A stretch of DNA of 27,124 bases from an uncultured Lachnospiraceae bacterium (GCA_902489925.1 CABUBX010000014.1:1-27124), one strand, 5' to 3'; shown: positions 1 through 7,453, counted from the stretch's first letter. The notes: a model not told the origin generated them from the sequence alone. A program made the numbers and translations.

Positions 1-6
1 TTCCAT
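1..6 (-). CDS. Start of an unidentified gene running off the left edge
   Basis: Only the first two codons (Met-Glu) are visible, reading leftwards. The start is supported by a good ribosome site (AAAGGAG, about 6 bases before the ATG) and by the attenuator-like leader in front of it. The product cannot be identified. A leader with a hairpin and terminator before a gene, next to an integrase remnant, is an arrangement often seen ahead of ribosome-targeting antibiotic resistance genes, but that is only an association. Confidence 0.45.
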
Positions 7-28
7 GGGGATCTCCTTTCTCTTGAAA

Positions 29-72
29 ATAGGTATGAAAAAAGGGCGCCCACCTTAAAAGTGAAACGCCCA
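29..72 (-). terminator. Terminator-like hairpin in the leader of the left-edge gene (possible attenuator)
   Basis: Read on the minus strand, GGGCG is followed by a nested CAC/GTG pair, then CGCCC and seven T residues. This is the form of a Rho-independent terminator. It ends only about 30 bases before the ribosome site of the left-edge gene, so it would act on that gene's own leader. A second hairpin just upstream (AGCGGTC/GACCGCT) could be an alternative partner structure. The attenuation role is inferred. Confidence 0.5.
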
Positions 73-79
73 CGGCAAT

Positions 80-106
80 CAGCGGTCAGACATAAAGCCG
101 GACCGC
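80..106 (-). repeat. Leader hairpin AGCGGTC/GACCGCT
   Basis: A perfect 7-bp inverted repeat lies upstream of the terminator-like hairpin on the minus strand. On that strand it contains the very short frame ATG TCT GAC CGC TGA (Met-Ser-Asp-Arg), with no convincing ribosome site. A GTG-started frame ending RLYV also reads through it. A TATAAT box on the minus strand at 130-135 would start a transcript just before it. Together these suggest a regulated leader, not proof of one. Confidence 0.4.
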
Positions 107-141
107 TGGCACTATTAAATTTTGTCGTTATTATACCGTAA

Positions 142-321
142 CGGCACACGCACGCTACCATGCTCGTTGAGGCCGGTGCCGATATCAAAGATGTACAGAC
201 TCGTCTCGGTCACAGTGATATTTCAACAACTCTGCAAACCTATGTCCATAACACCGAAGCGATGGCTGATAAAACCGTCGATATTTTTGAAAGTATTACA
301 GGCAATCTTGTCCACGGATGA
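142..321 (+). pseudogene. C-terminal remnant of a tyrosine recombinase (integrase)
   Basis: A frame of 59 codons plus stop reads RHTHATMLVEAG, then RLGHSDISTTLQTYVH, then a short tail. This is the C-terminal catalytic block of phage/ICE tyrosine recombinases: the Arg of HxxR, the His of LGH and the nucleophilic Tyr of the TYxH motif. The frame is closed immediately upstream by TAA, where these proteins normally have Leu. What precedes it is not integrase, so the catalytic Arg of box I, the Lys and the whole N-terminal and core-binding regions are missing. It cannot be active and is best read as debris from a mobile element. It ends 63 bases from the 3' end of rlmD and points towards it. Confidence 0.8.
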
Positions 322-334
322 TTTTTCCGTGGAC
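310..334. repeat. Perfect 9-bp inverted repeat after the integrase remnant
   Basis: GTCCACGGA and TCCGTGGAC are separated by 7 bases and overlap the end of the integrase remnant. Neither side is followed by a T-run, so a simple terminator is not clear. The right arm runs into an 11-base tandem repeat (CGTGGACAAA at 328-337 and 339-348). Short repeats of this kind beside an integrase end are consistent with recombinase arm sites or an attachment region. That role is inferred. Confidence 0.5.
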
Positions 335-384
335 AAAACGTGGACAAATCTATTGATTTTATACCTACACCATCGTACAAATCC

Positions 385-1749
385 TTATTTTATGCGGCTT
401 ATAAGGCAGACACTTTCCACATGTCCCCCCTGCCCGAACATATCAACACACTGCACTTTTTTCGTCTTATACCCCTTATCCTCCAATATTCGCAAATCTC
501 TCGCTAAAGTTGCAGGGTCACAGCTGACATAAACAATTTTTTCCGGCGCCATCTGCGCCATACAATCTAAAAGTGCAGCGTCACATCCCTTTCGCGGCGG
601 GTCAACCACAACAACGTCAGCACGCAGGCCACGCTCGGCATAAGCTTTTGGAACAACCTCCTCCGCTTTTCCGACAAAAAATTCCGCATTATTTATATGA
701 TTAAGCGCTGCATTGCGACGCGCATCATCAATCGCCTGAGGGACAATTTCAACACCGTAAACCATCTTTGCCTTTTGTGCAAGAAAGAGTGAAATCGTAC
801 CGATACCACAGTACATATCCCATACGGTTTCATTGCCTGTAAGTCCGGCAAATTCCAATGCCTTGCCATATAAAATCTTTGTCTGAACAGGATTTACCTG
901 ATAAAAAGATAGTGGTGAAATCTGATATTTAATATCTCCGATATAATCTTCTATGTAGTCCTGTCCCCATAATGTTTTTACCTTATCACCCAAAATAACA
1001 TTTGTCTGTGCGCGGTTGATATTCAAGCTGATACTTGTCATGTTATCCACAGCAGTGAGACGCTTTATCAAATCATCTGCTGCCGGAATTTTATCACCAT
1101 TTATAACAAGACAGACCATCACCTGTTTTGTCACATAACCGATTCTTGTCAAAATATGACGCACAAGACCTTTACCTGTTGCTTCATCATAAGGCTCTAC
1201 ACGATTTTCTTCCATCCACAGCTTCACAAGATGAATCAGTTTTTCATTCAGAGGATGCTGGATATAGCATTTTTCAGTATCTATAATAGAATGTGTTCGT
1301 CCCGCATAAAAACCGGTGACAATTTTACCTTCCTTATTTTTACCGACAGGAAACTGCGCCTTATTTCTATAAAAATAAGGTGTTTCCATCCCAATAATCG
1401 GTGCCATTTCATAATCCGTAATCTTGCCAACCCGGCTCAAAAGATTTTCTACTTTGTTTTGCTTATATTCTAACTGTTTTTCATATTTCAAATGCTGAAG
1501 CTGGCATCCGCCGCAGGCTCTGGCATTTGGGCAGACCGGCTCTGTACGAAACTCGGAAGGTTTAATAATTTTCATCAAACGGCCATAGCCATAATTTTTC
1601 TTCAGCTTAATGACCTTTACTTCAATTTCATCGCCAATGACAGCGTCCTTAACAAACAGGGTGAAGCCATCGATTTTACCGATACCCTCACCCTCTGAGC
1701 CCAAATCATCAATAGTCATTGTATATACTTCATTCTTTTTTAATTCCAT
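385..1749 (-). CDS. rlmD: 23S rRNA (uracil-5-)-methyltransferase, RlmD/RlmCD (RumA) family
   Basis: SAM-dependent enzyme that makes 5-methyluridine in 23S rRNA. The 454-residue protein starts at the ATG preceded by GGAG, eight bases after the proC stop; a longer frame to 1788 lacks that support. A TRAM domain (about 1-60) is followed by 4Fe-4S cysteines at 73, 79, 82 and 161, spaced as in E. coli RlmD. The SAM-binding region is DMYCGIGTISLF (311-322). Then come DPPRKGC (383-389), the catalytic Cys410 in SCDPATLARDL and the general-base Glu445 in HVES. All key residues are present. Gram-positive relatives can methylate both U747 and U1939 (RlmCD), so which uridines this one modifies is open. 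It is the last gene of yhaM-proC-rlmD. Its 3' end corresponds to a known integration target of streptococcal ICEs. Confidence 0.93.
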   Translation of the reverse strand: MELKKNEVYTMTIDDLGSEGEGIGKIDGFTLFVKDAVIGDEIEVKVIKLKKNYGYGRLMKIIKPSEFRTEPVCPNARACGGCQLQHLKYEKQLEYKQNKVENLLSRVGKITDYEMAPIIGMETPYFYRNKAQFPVGKNKEGKIVTGFYAGRTHSIIDTEKCYIQHPLNEKLIHLVKLWMEENRVEPYDEATGKGLVRHILTRIGYVTKQVMVCLVINGDKIPAADDLIKRLTAVDNMTSISLNINRAQTNVILGDKVKTLWGQDYIEDYIGDIKYQISPLSFYQVNPVQTKILYGKALEFAGLTGNETVWDMYCGIGTISLFLAQKAKMVYGVEIVPQAIDDARRNAALNHINNAEFFVGKAEEVVPKAYAERGLRADVVVVDPPRKGCDAALLDCMAQMAPEKIVYVSCDPATLARDLRILEDKGYKTKKVQCVDMFGQGGHVESVCLISRIK

Positions 1750-1757
1750 AAGCTCTC

Positions 1758-2561
1758 CTATATCAATTCTCTTGACCGTTTTACACACGCCTTCAGCGCT
1801 TCAAACATAGCACTTTTATACCCCTTAGCTTCCAAGGTGCGGACACCCTCAATTGTTGTTCCGCCCGGTGAACATACCATGTCTTTAAGCTCGCCCGGAT
1901 GTTTCCCCGATTCTAATAAAAGTTTAGCACTGCCCATCACAGCTTGACCGGCAAATTTATAGGCCTGCGCTCTTGGCATGCCATCAGCCACTGCCGCATC
2001 AGCCATCGCTTCAATCAGCATAAAAATAAAAGCCGGTGAACTGCCGCTTAATGCACCGACAACATCCAAAAGCTTTTCCGGCACAAGCTCAACCTGACCG
2101 AAAGTTTTCAGTAATTCGCAAATCAGCGTCATTTCATCTAAGTTTACATAACTATTTGCACAGACGCCTGTCATACCGGCGCCGACCAAAGCCGGCGTAT
2201 TTGGCATCGTTCTTACAAGCTTTACATGTTTTCCAAAAACACCCTCAAGATGTTCAAGTGTCAATCCCGGTGCCACAGTCACAACAATCTTATCTTCTGT
2301 GATTTCATCGGATATTTCACGAATGACAGTCTCATAAAATTGCGGTTTTACTGATAAAAAAACAATATCCGCAAAGGCTGCCGCCTGAGAGTTATCCAAA
2401 GTCGTCTGTATGCCGAAGCTTTCTTTAGCTTTTTTTAGTGTTGCCTCTGTGCGTGCCGTTACCATTATATTTTGAGCAGAAATCATCGTGCTCTCCAAAA
2501 TGCCGCCAATCATTGCTGATGCCATATTACCGCAGCCTAAAAATGCAATTTTCTTATCCAT
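1758..2561 (-). CDS. proC: Pyrroline-5-carboxylate reductase
   Basis: Catalyses the last step of proline synthesis, NAD(P)H-dependent reduction of 1-pyrroline-5-carboxylate, in the cytoplasm. The 267-residue protein has the usual family length. It opens with the Rossmann motif GCGNMASA (about 9-16). The middle has VRTMPNTPALVGAGM, and the C-terminal dimer/active-site region has ALSGSSPAF and SPGGTTIEGV. The start has a strong GGGAGG site. It lies 24 bases after yhaM and 8 bases before rlmD, so the three are probably cotranscribed. The mix of RNA decay, proline synthesis and rRNA methylation looks like housekeeping clustering, not a pathway. Confidence 0.95.
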   Translation of the reverse strand: MDKKIAFLGCGNMASAMIGGILESTMISAQNIMVTARTEATLKKAKESFGIQTTLDNSQAAAFADIVFLSVKPQFYETVIREISDEITEDKIVVTVAPGLTLEHLEGVFGKHVKLVRTMPNTPALVGAGMTGVCANSYVNLDEMTLICELLKTFGQVELVPEKLLDVVGALSGSSPAFIFMLIEAMADAAVADGMPRAQAYKFAGQAVMGSAKLLLESGKHPGELKDMVCSPGGTTIEGVRTLEAKGYKSAMFEALKACVKRSRELI

Positions 2562-2585
2562 ACCGGATTCCTCCCTAAATCGCGT

Positions 2586-3527
2586 CTATCTTGATGTTTT
2601 TCTGATATTGCTGTCCAAAATACGATTAAAGCCCATCCATTCAAGCGTATCCGGCGCAGAACCAAACAATTCTGTCATCGTCTCCATCTTTGCATCCGTA
2701 TTATCCGCCAGATTTAAAGCCATCGCTTCCATCAATGCCGGTTTCTTTGGAGAACCATATTCCAGTTCACCGTGATGCGCCACGATACAGTGCTTTACTT
2801 CATTTTCCAAAATCTCCGGAAATCCCGGAATTTCTTTAATTTTGTCATGAATCATTTCAACGCCAATCACAATATGTCCAATTAACTGACCAGCATCTGT
2901 ATAATCATTTTCAGGGAAAAGTGATAATTCTTTTGTCTTTCCGATGTCATGCAGCATCGCACAGGTTAAAAGTAAATCACGGTTTAGCATCGGATACCGC
3001 GTTGTATAAAAATCGCAAAGCTTTACAACACTTAACGTATGCTCTAAAAGACCGCCTACGAAACCGTGATGCACACTTTTTGCCGCTGAATGGCTTTTAA
3101 AGCTTTTTATAAATCCACTGTCTTTGACAAAAAAGCTTGTCACAAGTGCATGAAGATATGGCTGACTGATTTCATTGCAAAAATGAAGTAGCTCTTTGTA
3201 CATTACCTCAATATCATAGCGGCTGACAGGCATATAATCTGCAGGATTATATGAGCCCTCCTCCGCACGGCGCGCCCGACGTACATTCAGCTGCGGCGTT
3301 CCCTGAAACAATGTCACCTGACCTTCGATTTTAATAAAATCCAATGCTTCAAAATGTTCAATACCGCCATTTAATTCCCATATCTTTGTGTCAATCGTTC
3401 CTGTTTTATCCTGCAAAAGAAGTGAATAATAATTCTTTCCTGCCTTTGTTTTTAACGCCTGTTTTGTCTTACACAAATATACGCCCGAAACAATGTCGCC
3501 TTCTTTTAATTCATTAATAAATCTCAT
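2586..3527 (-). CDS. yhaM: 3'-5' exoribonuclease YhaM-like, OB-fold plus HD domain
   Basis: The 313-residue protein has an N-terminal OB-fold nucleic-acid domain (about 10-90) and a C-terminal HD metal-dependent domain. The metal ligands visible are His163 in LLEHTL, His193-Asp194 in MLHDIGKT, and a later AHHGELEYGSP motif. This architecture matches YhaM of Bacillus and relatives, a 3'-5' exonuclease on RNA and single-stranded DNA. The ATG at 3527 is chosen because GTGAGG, which would be the start of a longer frame, serves as its ribosome site 6-7 bases upstream. First gene of the yhaM-proC-rlmD operon. A TATAAT box at 3719-3724 could give it a leader of about 190 bases that includes a large hairpin. 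Confidence 0.88.
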   Translation of the reverse strand: MRFINELKEGDIVSGVYLCKTKQALKTKAGKNYYSLLLQDKTGTIDTKIWELNGGIEHFEALDFIKIEGQVTLFQGTPQLNVRRARRAEEGSYNPADYMPVSRYDIEVMYKELLHFCNEISQPYLHALVTSFFVKDSGFIKSFKSHSAAKSVHHGFVGGLLEHTLSVVKLCDFYTTRYPMLNRDLLLTCAMLHDIGKTKELSLFPENDYTDAGQLIGHIVIGVEMIHDKIKEIPGFPEILENEVKHCIVAHHGELEYGSPKKPALMEAMALNLADNTDAKMETMTELFGSAPDTLEWMGFNRILDSNIRKTSR

Positions 3528-3542
3528 ATTTATCCTCACATT

Positions 3543-3719
3543 CTAAAAATATCCTAAAGCTTCGCTCTGCTCTTTTTGCAGTGCCGCTCGAATCCGCTTC
3601 CGCGTTTTCTCGCTCACGGGCTTCGCCCTATAAAATAGGACACCAACGTCATTGCAGCCGTGCAAGCACACTGCAATGCCTTGATATCCTATTTTGCACT
3701 GCTCATGCTTACGTGCACA
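3543..3719 (-). other. Stop-to-stop open stretch in the yhaM leader, probably repeat-derived
   Basis: Between TAA and TAG a 58-codon frame stays open. It ends in a basic protein-like stretch that includes KPVSEKTRKRIRAALQKEQ and finishes ALGYF. There is no ATG; an internal GTG lacks a ribosome site. The frame runs through the large hairpin at 3632-3695. I do not call it a gene. It may be a fragment of a lost gene or a copy of a dispersed repeat. The rest of the 331-base gap holds the hairpin, a palindrome and the mutS2 promoter. Confidence 0.35.
3632..3695. repeat. Large interrupted hairpin between yhaM and mutS2
   Basis: AAAATAGGA (3632-3640) pairs with TCCTATTTT (3687-3695), and CATTGCAG (3650-3657) pairs with CTGCAATG (3671-3678). 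An apical GTG/CAC pair caps the structure. The internal loops are nearly equal (9 and 8 bases) and still share CAA, so the arms look like diverged copies of one 26-base inverted repeat. It could form a cruciform in DNA or a long stem in the yhaM leader RNA. It is not followed by a T-run. Confidence 0.7.
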
Positions 3720-3734
3720 TTATACCGCAATTGT

Positions 3735-3762
3735 TTTGGTTTTTCTATAGCGAAAAACCAAA
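3735..3762. repeat. Perfect 10-bp palindrome between divergent promoters
   Basis: TTTGGTTTTT and AAAAACCAAA flank an 8-base centre. It sits directly against the mutS2 -35 box and about 10 bases from a minus-strand TATAAT box at 3719-3724. The placement suits an operator acting on both promoters. A small hairpin in either transcript is the alternative. Confidence 0.5.
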
Positions 3763-3791
3763 TTGCATATTTCTTTTGTTTAAGTTACAAT
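3763..3791 (+). promoter_or_regulatory. Predicted sigma-A promoter of mutS2
   Basis: TTGCAT (3763-3768), a 17-base spacer and TACAAT (3786-3791) form a good vegetative promoter about 70 bases before the mutS2 start. Nothing else on the plus strand lies between. Confidence 0.65.
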
Positions 3792-3858
3792 AGAATTGCA
3801 GAGCTGTGCCTGTGTGACGGTTCTGTGTATATTCAGCAGAAAGTACAGGTGATTTTTT

Positions 3859-6228
3859 ATGAATGAAAAAGCATTACGGATTTTAGAGTATCCGAAGATT
3901 ATAGAACGCTTAGTTGATTGTGCAACTTCTCCGCTTGGCAAGGCACTTTGTAAAAAGCTTATGCCAACATCCGACCTTGGGGAGATATGCCGCCTTCAAA
4001 TGGAGACAAGCGATGCCCTCACAAGAATCTATGCCCAAGGAAGTATTTCTTTTTCCGGACTTTACGATATCGGTGCTTCCCTTTTGAGATTAAAGGTTGG
4101 TTCTTCTTTAAATATTCCTGAGCTTTTACAGATTTCAAAGCTTTTGGATACGGCCTTGAGAGTAAAGTCCTATTCCCGTCGGGAAACAGACGATGAAAAA
4201 AAGGATTCTCTTGATGATTTATTTGAGATGATTGAGCCGCTGACACCTTTAAATAATGAAATTAAACGGTGTATCATTTCCGAAGATGAGATTGCAGATG
4301 ATGCAAGCCCTGCCTTAAAATCTATCCGAAGAAATATCCGTCTGACCAATGACAGAATCCATCAGCAGCTAAACAGCATGGTCAATTCTCAAAGTGTAGG
4401 CAGCAAGCTTCAGGACAGCCTGATTACGATGCGCAACGGCCGTTACTGTCTTCCGGTAAAAGCAGAATACCGCAGTCAGGTTGATGGCATGATTCATGAC
4501 CAGTCTTCTACCGGTTCAACACTTTTTATTGAACCTATGGCAGTTGTCCGCCTAAACAATGAGTTATCCGAGCTGGCATCGAAGGAAAAAGAAGAAATCA
4601 GCCGTATTCTCGCGGCGCTGTCAGAGACTGCGGCAGGTTATCAGGACTATCTTTCCGACAATATGAAAGCAATGACAAGCCTTGATTTTATTTTTGCACG
4701 AGCCGTCCTTTCAAGACAATACAACGGTATAGAACCGATTTTCAACGAAAATGGCTATATCAATATTAAAAAAGGCCGCCATCCGCTTTTGGATAAAAAG
4801 AAAGTTGTCCCTATTGATATTTCTATGGGCAAAGATTATAAATTGCTCATTATTACAGGACCGAATACCGGCGGTAAAACAGTTTCTTTAAAAACTGTAG
4901 GACTTTTTACGGTCATGGGACAATCCGGGCTTCATATCCCTGCCTTTGACCAGTCCGAGCTTTCTGTATTCGATGATGTATTTGCCGATATCGGTGATGA
5001 ACAAAGCATTGAACAAAGCCTAAGTACATTTTCATCTCACATGACAAACATTGTGAAAATTTTAAATGACTCCAATTACAGAAGTCTCGTGCTTTTAGAT
5101 GAGTTATGTGCGGGAACCGACCCGACTGAGGGCGCAGCCTTAGCTATTTCTATTTTGAAGAACTTTTTAAAACGTCAGGTCACAACAATGGCAACAACCC
5201 ATTACAGCGAGCTTAAAGTCTTCGCCCTTTCAACCGAAGGCGCCTGCAATGCCTGCTGCGAATTTGATGTTGCCACCCTAAGCCCGACGTACCGTCTGCT
5301 TATTGGTATCCCGGGCAAAAGTAATGCCTTCGCTATTTCTTCAAAACTCGGACTTCCCGGGTATATTATTGAGGATGCAAAGAAAAATATTGATATTTCC
5401 GACCAGAATTTTGAGGATTTAATTGCGAATCTTGAAACAAGCCGTGTCACAATCGAAAAAGAGCAGAGAGCTATTGCAGCTTATAAAGATGAAATTGCCG
5501 CATTGAAAGCCAAGCTTGAAACGAAACAGGATAACATTGCAAAACAAAAAGAACAGATTCTTCGCCGCGCCAATGAACAGGCCAGCAAAATTTTACAGGA
5601 TGCCAAGGATTTTGCCGACCGGACAATCCGTGATATGAATAAGCTCGGTGTCGGTGACAACAAGGCGCTTGAACAAAAACGTACTGCAGTCCGCGAGAAG
5701 CTTGATAATGTCAACAAGCATCTGAACATAAAATCAGCCTCAAAGCAAAAATCACTCTCGGCAAAGGATTTAAAATTAGGAGATTCTGTCAAAGTCCTCT
5801 CCCTGAATGTCAATGGTATTGTCAACTCCCTGCCGGATGCTAAAGGCAATGTTATGGTACAGATGGGAATTTTAAAATCCCGCATCAACATCAGGGACTT
5901 AGAATTAATCGATGAAGAAGTGATTAAAACACCTTCCTTAAAACGTACCGGCTCAGGTAAAATTAAAATGTCAAAATCCACACAGGTTTCCATCAGCATC
6001 AATCTGATTGGAAAAACAGTCGATGAAGCTATGCCGGAGTTGGATAAGTATTTAGACGATGCCTATCTTGCGCACCTGCCTCAGGTAACCATTATACACG
6101 GCCGCGGAACCGGCGCACTTAAAAATGCCGTTCACCAAAAGCTTCGCAAATCAAGCCATGTGAAAAATTTCCGTCTCGGAGAATTTGGAGAAGGCGGCTA
6201 CGGCGTTACTGTTGTTGATTTTAAGTAA
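3859..6228 (+). CDS. mutS2: MutS2 ATPase/endonuclease with C-terminal Smr domain
   Basis: The 789-residue protein has the length and order of bacterial MutS2: a core/clamp region, MutS-type ATPase, coiled coil, KOW-like segment and Smr nuclease domain. The Walker A motif GPNTGGKT is at 334-341. Walker B LVLLDE (410-415) runs into CAGTDPTEGAAL, and TTHYSEL follows at 446-452. A charged coiled coil covers about 515-620. The Smr domain (about 715-789) carries IIHGRGTGALK, the usual HGxGxG motif. It lacks the mismatch-recognition domain of MutS. Family roles are suppression of homologous recombination and, in Bacillus, splitting of collided ribosomes. The start has AGGTGA six bases upstream. The gene is alone on its strand and ends in a strong terminator. 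Confidence 0.96.
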   Translation: MNEKALRILEYPKIIERLVDCATSPLGKALCKKLMPTSDLGEICRLQMETSDALTRIYAQGSISFSGLYDIGASLLRLKVGSSLNIPELLQISKLLDTALRVKSYSRRETDDEKKDSLDDLFEMIEPLTPLNNEIKRCIISEDEIADDASPALKSIRRNIRLTNDRIHQQLNSMVNSQSVGSKLQDSLITMRNGRYCLPVKAEYRSQVDGMIHDQSSTGSTLFIEPMAVVRLNNELSELASKEKEEISRILAALSETAAGYQDYLSDNMKAMTSLDFIFARAVLSRQYNGIEPIFNENGYINIKKGRHPLLDKKKVVPIDISMGKDYKLLIITGPNTGGKTVSLKTVGLFTVMGQSGLHIPAFDQSELSVFDDVFADIGDEQSIEQSLSTFSSHMTNIVKILNDSNYRSLVLLDELCAGTDPTEGAALAISILKNFLKRQVTTMATTHYSELKVFALSTEGACNACCEFDVATLSPTYRLLIGIPGKSNAFAISSKLGLPGYIIEDAKKNIDISDQNFEDLIANLETSRVTIEKEQRAIAAYKDEIAALKAKLETKQDNIAKQKEQILRRANEQASKILQDAKDFADRTIRDMNKLGVGDNKALEQKRTAVREKLDNVNKHLNIKSASKQKSLSAKDLKLGDSVKVLSLNVNGIVNSLPDAKGNVMVQMGILKSRINIRDLELIDEEVIKTPSLKRTGSGKIKMSKSTQVSISINLIGKTVDEAMPELDKYLDDAYLAHLPQVTIIHGRGTGALKNAVHQKLRKSSHVKNFRLGEFGEGGYGVTVVDFK

Positions 6229-6234
6229 CCTAAT

Positions 6235-6282
6235 AAAACAGCTCTGCAATCAGATTGTCTTCTGATTTACAGAGCTGTTTTT
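6235..6282. terminator. Bidirectional terminator between mutS2 and the unknown 6282-6716 gene
   Basis: AAAACAGCTCTG pairs with CAGAGCTGTTTT, and an inner AATCAGA/TCTGATT pair extends the stem. There are T residues on the right and A residues on the left, so it can stop transcription from both converging genes. The T-run touches the stop codon of the minus-strand gene. Confidence 0.88.
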
Positions 6283-6716
6283 CATTCTTCCTCACCAAGC
6301 TGTTTCATATTTTCTTTTGTATAAATCGGCTCAAAACTATCTGTATCACTGCATACAAATCCGCCGACAGCATCAATAATTTCACACATAATCTTTTTCA
6401 CCATAGCGCTGTCACCAATCTCATAGCTTATCTGGTACATTGTCTGAATGCCATGGCCATCAATAAATTCCAAATCCAATGGGTCGATAAAACACTCTCT
6501 CGCATCCTGAAAAATCAAGGAATCACTGTCTAATACGACCTCCATAAGATTTAATTCCCGCCATACCTCAACCTGTTCTTCGCCCACAGAATGAATACAC
6601 TGTGAAAGTGCTTTTGCATCTGTCTTGGCCGGTGTCATAAAATAAAATTCTACAATCTTCTTCAGCTTTTTATCCGCCGTAATCATCGGACTGCTCTTTT
6701 TCTTTTTCATCTTCAT
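6282..6716 (-). CDS. Conserved-looking hypothetical protein overlapping the Nudix gene
   Basis: I do not recognise this 144-residue acidic, soluble protein. It has a Lys-rich start (MKMKKKK), no signal peptide or membrane segment, and ends in GEEE. The start at 6716 is supported by GGAGG nine bases upstream. That places the first 47 bases inside the end of the Nudix gene in another frame, so translation is probably coupled. An internal ATG at 6686 would still overlap the Nudix gene and lacks a clear site. Cotranscription hints at a role near the Nudix hydrolase, but nothing in the sequence shows what that is. Confidence 0.75.
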   Translation of the reverse strand: MKMKKKKSSPMITADKKLKKIVEFYFMTPAKTDAKALSQCIHSVGEEQVEVWRELNLMEVVLDSDSLIFQDARECFIDPLDLEFIDGHGIQTMYQISYEIGDSAMVKKIMCEIIDAVGGFVCSDTDSFEPIYTKENMKQLGEEE

Positions 6717-7326
6717 CGTTATTATCCTCCAAAAACATCATCATTTTATCAATCAGGGGCAGCGAGGCTTTTAAAAGCTTTGCGGTAATCCCCCATATAT
6801 TACGATTCTTGTATTCATAAAAATTAACCTCATAGCGCCCTTGTCGCCATGGATAATCTCTTCCTCCGGGGATTTTCTCATACGGGAAATCCTCCCCCGG
6901 ACAATTATCGGTTCTGCAAATATAACATTCAGGCTCATGTGCTTTGAAAAATGAAAGCGGCACCGTAAATACTTCCTCCACCTCGTCACGGCTCAGACTA
7001 TCATGATAATCCTCTAAAACAACTGCGAAAGGATAAATAATCATACCAAAAGGTGATATAAAAATATCCAGCGGCATCACCTCTTTAAACTGGGATTTTG
7101 TAATCAAAAGTTCTTCACAAGTCTCTCTCATGGCAGTCTCCCACGGACTCTCCTGTGCTTCTGCCCGTCCTCCCGGAAAACAAATTTCGCCGGGCTGATG
7201 CTTAAGCTTTAAAGACCTGACCTCAAAAAGTACTTCATAGCCGGAAGGTGTTTGAATTAACGGTATAACAACCGAATACCTGCTATACTTTTGTATGTCC
7301 ATTATTGTCGGTGTTCTGTCAATCAC
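6670..7326 (-). CDS. Nudix hydrolase, CoA pyrophosphatase-like
   Basis: Predicted to split CoA, acyl-CoA or oxidised CoA into a phosphopantetheine part and 3',5'-ADP. The Nudix box spans about 53-75: G, five residues, E, seven residues, then RETCEEL. Glu68, Glu71 and Glu72 are the expected metal ligands; the box's usual last Gly is Leu. The CoA-family signature just before it is present (LFEVRSLKLKHQPGEICFPG). The 218-residue length fits the family. The start is a GTG with GGAGG six bases upstream; an ATG nine codons in is the alternative. The C-terminal tail is very acidic. It is cotranscribed and overlapping with 6282-6716 from the promoter at 7379-7408. Confidence 0.85.
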   Translation of the reverse strand: MIDRTPTIMDIQKYSRYSVVIPLIQTPSGYEVLFEVRSLKLKHQPGEICFPGGRAEAQESPWETAMRETCEELLITKSQFKEVMPLDIFISPFGMIIYPFAVVLEDYHDSLSRDEVEEVFTVPLSFFKAHEPECYICRTDNCPGEDFPYEKIPGGRDYPWRQGRYEVNFYEYKNRNIWGITAKLLKASLPLIDKMMMFLEDNNDEDEKEKEQSDDYGG

Positions 7327-7378
7327 AGCTTGCCTCCATCCTCAAACTCATTTTTGCAATATTATCAATATTATAGTT

Positions 7379-7408
7379 ATTATACACATGACGCGCAAAG
7401 AAAGTCAA
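7379..7408 (-). promoter_or_regulatory. Predicted sigma-A promoter of the Nudix operon
   Basis: On the minus strand TTGACT (7403-7408), an 18-base spacer and TATAAT (7379-7384) lie about 55 bases before the Nudix start, just after the terminator of the preceding gene. Confidence 0.65.
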
Positions 7409-7410
7409 AC

Positions 7411-7446
7411 ATAAACAGGGGCAACGTAAACCCTGCCCCTGTCATT
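7411..7446 (-). terminator. Terminator of the flavin reductase-rubredoxin gene
   Basis: ACAGGGGCA and TGCCCCTGT form a perfect 9-bp stem (7415-7423 with 7434-7442), followed on the minus strand by TTTATGTTTG. It begins about 10 bases after the stop codon. The T tract is imperfect but the position is right. Confidence 0.7.
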
Positions 7447-7453
7447 TATCGCT

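Noticed and set aside
122..532. 136-codon open frame across the left edge
   Set aside because: It is in the wrong frame for the integrase remnant, runs into the 3' end of rlmD and has no family features.
5481..6002. 173-codon minus-strand frame inside mutS2
   Set aside because: It is antisense to the coiled-coil coding region, has no ribosome site, and its composition mirrors mutS2 codons.
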